From Verrucomicrobiota bacterium (GTDB taxonomy: Bacteria; Verrucomicrobiota; Verrucomicrobiia; Chthoniobacterales; UBA10450), in contig QHQO01000021.1 of assembly GCA_003221195.1 (NCBI GenBank), forward strand, positions 1 through 45,151: a stretch of DNA of 45,151 nucleotides, given 5' to 3'. Shown one piece after another: positions 42,002-45,151 of the stretch. Every line of letters starts with the position of its first letter. Position 1 is the first letter of the stretch. Made by a program: the position numbers and the translations under genes. Under the pieces are notes generated by a model, which saw only the letters and a list, made by a program, of their open reading frames with translations, was not told the DNA's origin and did not search any database.

Positions 42002-43066
42002 GGCTCACTTTTCCGTCTCGGTGGACAAACCAGGTTTTGATTCCGTTGTAGTGATTGAAACCATCTGGTCCTGCATGGAGTCCTCGCACAGAGATCAGTT
42101 GTTCTCGGGTTGGCTGCACGTAACCAGTCTCATCTGTGCAGCGCGATTGCAGCGCTACCGCGAGGCCGCTGATTTCGTACCAACCGCGGCCCTCCAAAAC
42201 GTGTTCCCCGGATGGACGCGTAATGACCGACTTCGCTTCCATAACAAATGTGAATGAGCGCGCTTTTCCATCCGGCATGAGGTCAGTGTAAATAGCCGCT
42301 TCCTCGCGCGTCATGAATGGCTCATCTGTCACCATGATTCGACCGAGCCATTTGATGTTGATGTTGCCTTCCCAGCCGGGAACAACGAGTCGCAGGGATA
42401 GCCCTGTTCCGGACGCAGTGCCTCGCCATTTTGGCCGTACGCAAGCAACACGTCGTCGAGCGCTTTATCCAGCGGAATGCTGCGCGACATCTTGGAAGCA
42501 TCCGCGCCCTCGGCGACAATCCAACGAGCCTTTGGCTTAATGCCGGCTTCTTCCAGAAGGTCTTTCAATGGCACGCCCGTCCATTCCGAATTGCTAAATA
42601 AACCGTGGCTTCGCTGGACGGTCTCACCGGGACGGCCTTCATGCTCGCGGCCGCTGTTACCGGCGCATTCGATGAAATGCACGCTTGAGGCGGAGGGAAA
42701 TCGTCGAAGGTTTCCAGCGTGAAGACAAGCGGTCGCTCGACCAGCCCATCCAATAACAATTCATGCGCGTTTGGATCGATTTTTGGAACACCCGAATGAT
42801 GCCGCTCAAAGTGCAATGCCGAGGGCGTGATTGTTCCATAGAGGTCCTGCAACGGCGCGCGACTCGATCCAGTACCCGGCGTAACGGATGCGCCAGAGGA
42901 GCGCGTGGCTTGTTCAAACGGCGATCGCTCTCCGTACGGCCGTCCGGGGATCGCCGAGTACGCGCGCAGCCGCTGGCCGTAAGGTCAGTGCGCCGAGACC
43001 AGCCGCTCCGAGCGCGATGAACTGGCGACGGCGGATGCGATGAGTTTGCAGTTTCGATTTTGGCAT
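41994..43066 (-). pseudogene. SoxC/sulfite-oxidase-like molybdoenzyme with three frameshifts
   Basis: Reassembled, the gene starts at ATG 43064-43066 with a Tat signal (RRRQFIALGAAGLGAL), continues AIPGRPYGERSPFEQATR, then LQDLYGTITPSALHFERHHS, the molybdopterin-site segment VHFIECAGNSGREHEG, and ends with the dimerisation domain (GWYEISGLAVALQSR). It is split into four frames. Lesion 1 lies near 42960-42990 (net +1). Lesion 2 near 42690 has ttccctcc where four C are expected. Lesion 3 near 42400 has tatccctgcg where four C are expected. Two C4-to-C3 contractions in one gene suggest sequencing error as much as decay. It should oxidise sulfite or a sulfur intermediate in the periplasm. Confidence 0.75.
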
Positions 43067-43139
43067 AGGATGCAGCGCATGAGCGCTTTGTTTGAGCAGA
43101 CGGCCTAAGGAGCGAAAAGACGCAGATTTTTCCGCGCGT

Positions 43140-43539
43140 CTAGTCGCAACATCGCGGATTGCGACGCTCCCAATCGATGACCTTCCCGTGCTGATCGAAT
43201 TCGAAATGACAGCAGTCCTGTAGCTTTTTCTTGATCATCTGCCGTCCGCGCCGAATGCGGGACTTCACAGCGGTGAGACTCAGTGCGAGCCGAATCGCGA
43301 TCTGGGACATCGTCATTCCTTCCAGTTCACAAAGCTGGAGTGGGGCGCGGTAAGCGTCCGGCAATTCTTCCATGTAACGGATGGTCGAGATAAGCACCGC
43401 ATCGCGAGCGATAGACTTTCAGTAATGTTTCTTGAGTGAGATCGTCCGCCGTCGCGTCGTCGGGCACTCGTGCGCGGATGAACGTGCGAAGCTTTGCGAC
43501 AAATTCCGTAACGCCCGTGTCGAATTGCACCGTGCTCAT
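43140..43539 (-). pseudogene. sigZ: SigZ-like ECF sigma factor with an internal deletion and frame change
   Basis: The N-terminal part (MSTVQFDTGVTEFVAKL, ADDLTQETLLKVYRSR) is region 2 of a SigZ-type factor. The C-terminal part, in another frame, is region 4 (YMEELPDAYRAPLQL, MTMSQIAIRLALSLTAVKSR) with the SigZ tail DCCHFEFDQHGKVIDWE and a final CC. The segment between, about 60 residues in normal SigZ, is missing and the frame changes near 43412-43420. The total is about 133 codons against 185-190. It starts 2 bp after arsM and should be in the same transcript. It is probably non-functional as read. Confidence 0.75.
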
Positions 43540-43541
43540 GG

Positions 43542-44327
43542 TTATGCCGCTTTAAACGCCGTGATGAAAGCACTTACCACAAAATCGCTGGCAATCTTGT
43601 CTTCTGTCCACTGATTGATGAGTGATCGGGTTTCGTCGCGCGGCACAATTTCGATCCGGATGAACCCCGCATCCTTTAACATCGTTTTAAGATCATCAAC
43701 TAAAGCGGCCCCGCCGATGCATGCTCCTATCGCGTTCGACTGCGTTCGAATGCTCTCCGGTAATGGTTTGATGGCGACTACGTCCGCGAGGGCAAGCCGG
43801 CCACCCGCTTTGAGGACCCGGAACGCTTCCCGAAAAACGCGCGGCTTTTCTGGCGACAAATTGATGACGCAATTTGAAATCACAAGATCGACGAAGTTAT
43901 CCGCAACAGGCAACGCCTCGATTTCACCAAGGCGGAATTCTACGTTCGTATACCGGCCTTTACGGATGTTGTTACGTGCTTTTGCGATCATCGCTGGCGT
44001 CATATCCACACCGATCACCCGACCAGTGCCGTTCAATTGTCGCGCAGCGAGAAAACAATCGAAGCCCGCACCTGAACCAAGATCGAGAATAGTCTCGCCG
44101 GGGCGAATGGAGGCGATCGCCATGGGATTGGCGCAACCCAATCCCAGATTAGAACCTTCGGGCACAGACGCTACGTGGACCGCCGAGTAACCCAGCCGCT
44201 GATCGCAACTATTTTCACTGCCACAGCAGCCATCCACGCTGCCACAACATCCACCGCCGTTCACGGCGATGTTTCCGTAGCGGGCACGAACGTGCTCACG
44301 AACAGTATCAGGTTCGATGGTTTTCAT
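43542..44327 (-). CDS. arsM: Arsenite methyltransferase, second copy
   Basis: A 261-residue ArsM. It starts at ATG 44325-44327 (MKTIEPDTVREHVRARYGNI); the ORF extends 101 codons upstream without family similarity. It has the CCG-rich N-terminus (GGGCCGSVDGCCGSENSC), motif I TILDLGSGAGFDCFLAARQL, VDMTPAMIAKARNN and VISNCVINLSPEKPRV. It methylates As(III), or moves methyl groups onto it, with SAM. It differs from the arsS-linked copy at 32565 in its N-terminus and in lacking the long C-terminal extension. It lies downstream of an aquaporin and upstream of sigZ, all one direction. Confidence 0.93.
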   Translation of the reverse strand: MKTIEPDTVREHVRARYGNIAVNGGGCCGSVDGCCGSENSCDQRLGYSAVHVASVPEGSNLGLGCANPMAIASIRPGETILDLGSGAGFDCFLAARQLNGTGRVIGVDMTPAMIAKARNNIRKGRYTNVEFRLGEIEALPVADNFVDLVISNCVINLSPEKPRVFREAFRVLKAGGRLALADVVAIKPLPESIRTQSNAIGACIGGAALVDDLKTMLKDAGFIRIEIVPRDETRSLINQWTEDKIASDFVVSAFITAFKAA

Positions 44328-44440
44328 CTCAATGTGACTGACGAGGAAACGACCGAAAAGATGCAGACTTTGTGAAATCTGCGTCGAATCAGCTTTGCCG
44401 CACTCCCCCAGATCGCTTGGAATCAGCGTTTTTTCTCGCT

Positions 44441-45127
44441 TCACGAAAGGTCTTCGGCGCAACGCGAAGGTTTCCCCGAGCAACATCCGGATTTCCTCAC
44501 ACAACGGCAGCCCAGGACGCCAATACAAGCACCGGTAACAGGAGCGACGACGTAAATCCAGAGATGCTGCAAATGACCGGACATTAGCGCGGGTCCGAGC
44601 GATCGCGCTGGGTTCATCGACGCTCCACAAATCGGTCCTGCAAACATCGCTTCTAAGCCAATGACAGCGCCAACAACCATTCCTGCAGTGATGCCTTTCT
44701 CAGCCGCTCCAGTTGAAACCCCGAGGATTACAAACATCAAGATTGCCGTCAGAATCAACTCGAGGACAAATGACTGCATCGCGGAGCCGGCGGGAACTGT
44801 CGTGCCCAGCATCTCGTTTTGCGGAAAGAGAACGTGCAATGTGCCACTAGCCGTTAAGGCTCCGACACATTGACTCACGATATATGGGATCACTTCCCGA
44901 AGTGGGAAGCGTCCCGCCGCAAAAAACCCCAGACTCACAGCAGGATTTAGGTGCGCGCCGGAAATGTCACCGACCGTGTAGATCATTGCGAGCACGATCA
45001 GGCCGAATGTCAGCGCCACGCCAACATGCGTAACTGCACCACCGGTGGTTTCGTCAATGACGATTGCGCCTGTCCCGGCGAAGACGAGAGCAAAGGTCCC
45101 GATGAATTCAGCCGCAAGGCGCTTCAC
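44441..45127 (-). CDS. Aquaporin / MIP-family channel, arsenic-associated
   Basis: A 228-residue channel with six membrane helices and two NPA boxes (SGAHLNPAVSLGFFAAGR; GASMNPARSLGPALMSGH). GTG 45125-45127 (MKRLAAEFIGTFALVF) is the likely start; TTG 45145 is in frame 6 codons upstream and the frame is open to the window edge. A cysteine-rich tail (CRCVRKSGCCSGKPSRC) is unusual for an aquaporin and could bind arsenite. Aquaporins in ars operons (AqpS type) conduct As(III) or methylated arsenic. It is separated from arsM by 113 bp that holds a small hairpin at 44363-44382. Confidence 0.88.
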   Translation of the reverse strand: MKRLAAEFIGTFALVFAGTGAIVIDETTGGAVTHVGVALTFGLIVLAMIYTVGDISGAHLNPAVSLGFFAAGRFPLREVIPYIVSQCVGALTASGTLHVLFPQNEMLGTTVPAGSAMQSFVLELILTAILMFVILGVSTGAAEKGITAGMVVGAVIGLEAMFAGPICGASMNPARSLGPALMSGHLQHLWIYVVAPVTGACIGVLGCRCVRKSGCCSGKPSRCAEDLS

Positions 45128-45151
45128 ACTTTGTCCGCAACGCAATGTTCT

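Noticed and set aside
43327-44630. 101-codon upstream extension of the second arsM
   Set aside because: It has no similarity to the family, is Arg-rich, and overlaps the end of the aquaporin gene; ATG 44327 gives the expected N-terminus.
1-45151. tRNA, rRNA, CRISPR or replication origin
   Set aside because: No cloverleaf, rRNA segment, regularly spaced repeat-spacer array or DnaA-box cluster was recognised in any gap.

Overview
The window looks like soil-type Verrucomicrobiota DNA, probably near Chthoniobacterales. This is an inference from gene style: a complete Bat operon, a short ECF sigma factor paired with a Ser/Thr kinase-TPR receptor, many small inverted microrepeats between and inside genes, and GTG/TTG starts with weak Shine-Dalgarno sites. 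No rRNA, tRNA, CRISPR array, integrase or transposase was seen.

Layout. 1-4540: the 3' two thirds of valS, a convergent methyltransferase, and the carbon-starvation transporter cstA. 4606-9552: a signalling locus with an ECF sigma factor, a kinase/TolB-like/TPR receptor broken by a frameshift and an in-frame TAG, and two tandem secreted proteins of which the first is frameshifted. Two near-identical promoter-like sites precede the kinase and the first secreted gene. 9801-19733: a nitrilase-family gene, then on the minus strand moxR, a four-helix-bundle (S23) gene inside a pair of inverted repeats, DUF58, a DUF4381-like gene, batA, a batB-batC fusion, batD and batE. 19878-25939: a giant GT-C-like membrane protein with TPRs, der, pgsA, a PfpI/DJ-1 protein and a small conserved protein. 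25946-31560: a single-chain E1alpha-E1beta-lipoyl-E2 2-oxoacid dehydrogenase, then thrC and lysC. 31612-38080: an arsM-arsS arsenosugar pair, an SDR, a fatty-acid hydroxylase/sterol desaturase-like protein, a transglutaminase-like protein, a small secreted protein and a TIGR04283-type glycosyltransferase. 38190-41355: a LEA-like repeat protein, pdxJ-acpS, a membrane-anchored methyltransferase-like protein and a DUF1622 protein. 41396-45127: a minus-strand set of aquaporin, a second arsM, a damaged sigZ, a soxC-like molybdoenzyme with three frameshifts, and a SoxD-like cytochrome c.

How genes work together. The ECF sigma factor probably drives the kinase gene and the secreted-protein pair. The Bat genes form one envelope/oxidative-stress operon. 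ArsM and ArsS overlap by 4 bp and should turn inorganic arsenic into oxo-arsenosugars; the glycosyltransferase 5 kb away is of a type linked to the same pathway. The second arsM with an aquaporin suggests separate arsenic methylation and efflux.

The strongest leads are: (1) the S23 gene bounded by 31-bp inverted repeats exactly between moxR and DUF58, resembling a 23S rRNA intervening sequence placed in an mRNA; (2) the triple-fused dehydrogenase whose two interdomain linkers each contain an 81-bp inverted-repeat element in the same codon phase; (3) the paired ECF promoter sites. Several genes carry single-base frameshifts, two of them C4-to-C3 contractions, so sequencing error must be excluded before calling them pseudogenes.
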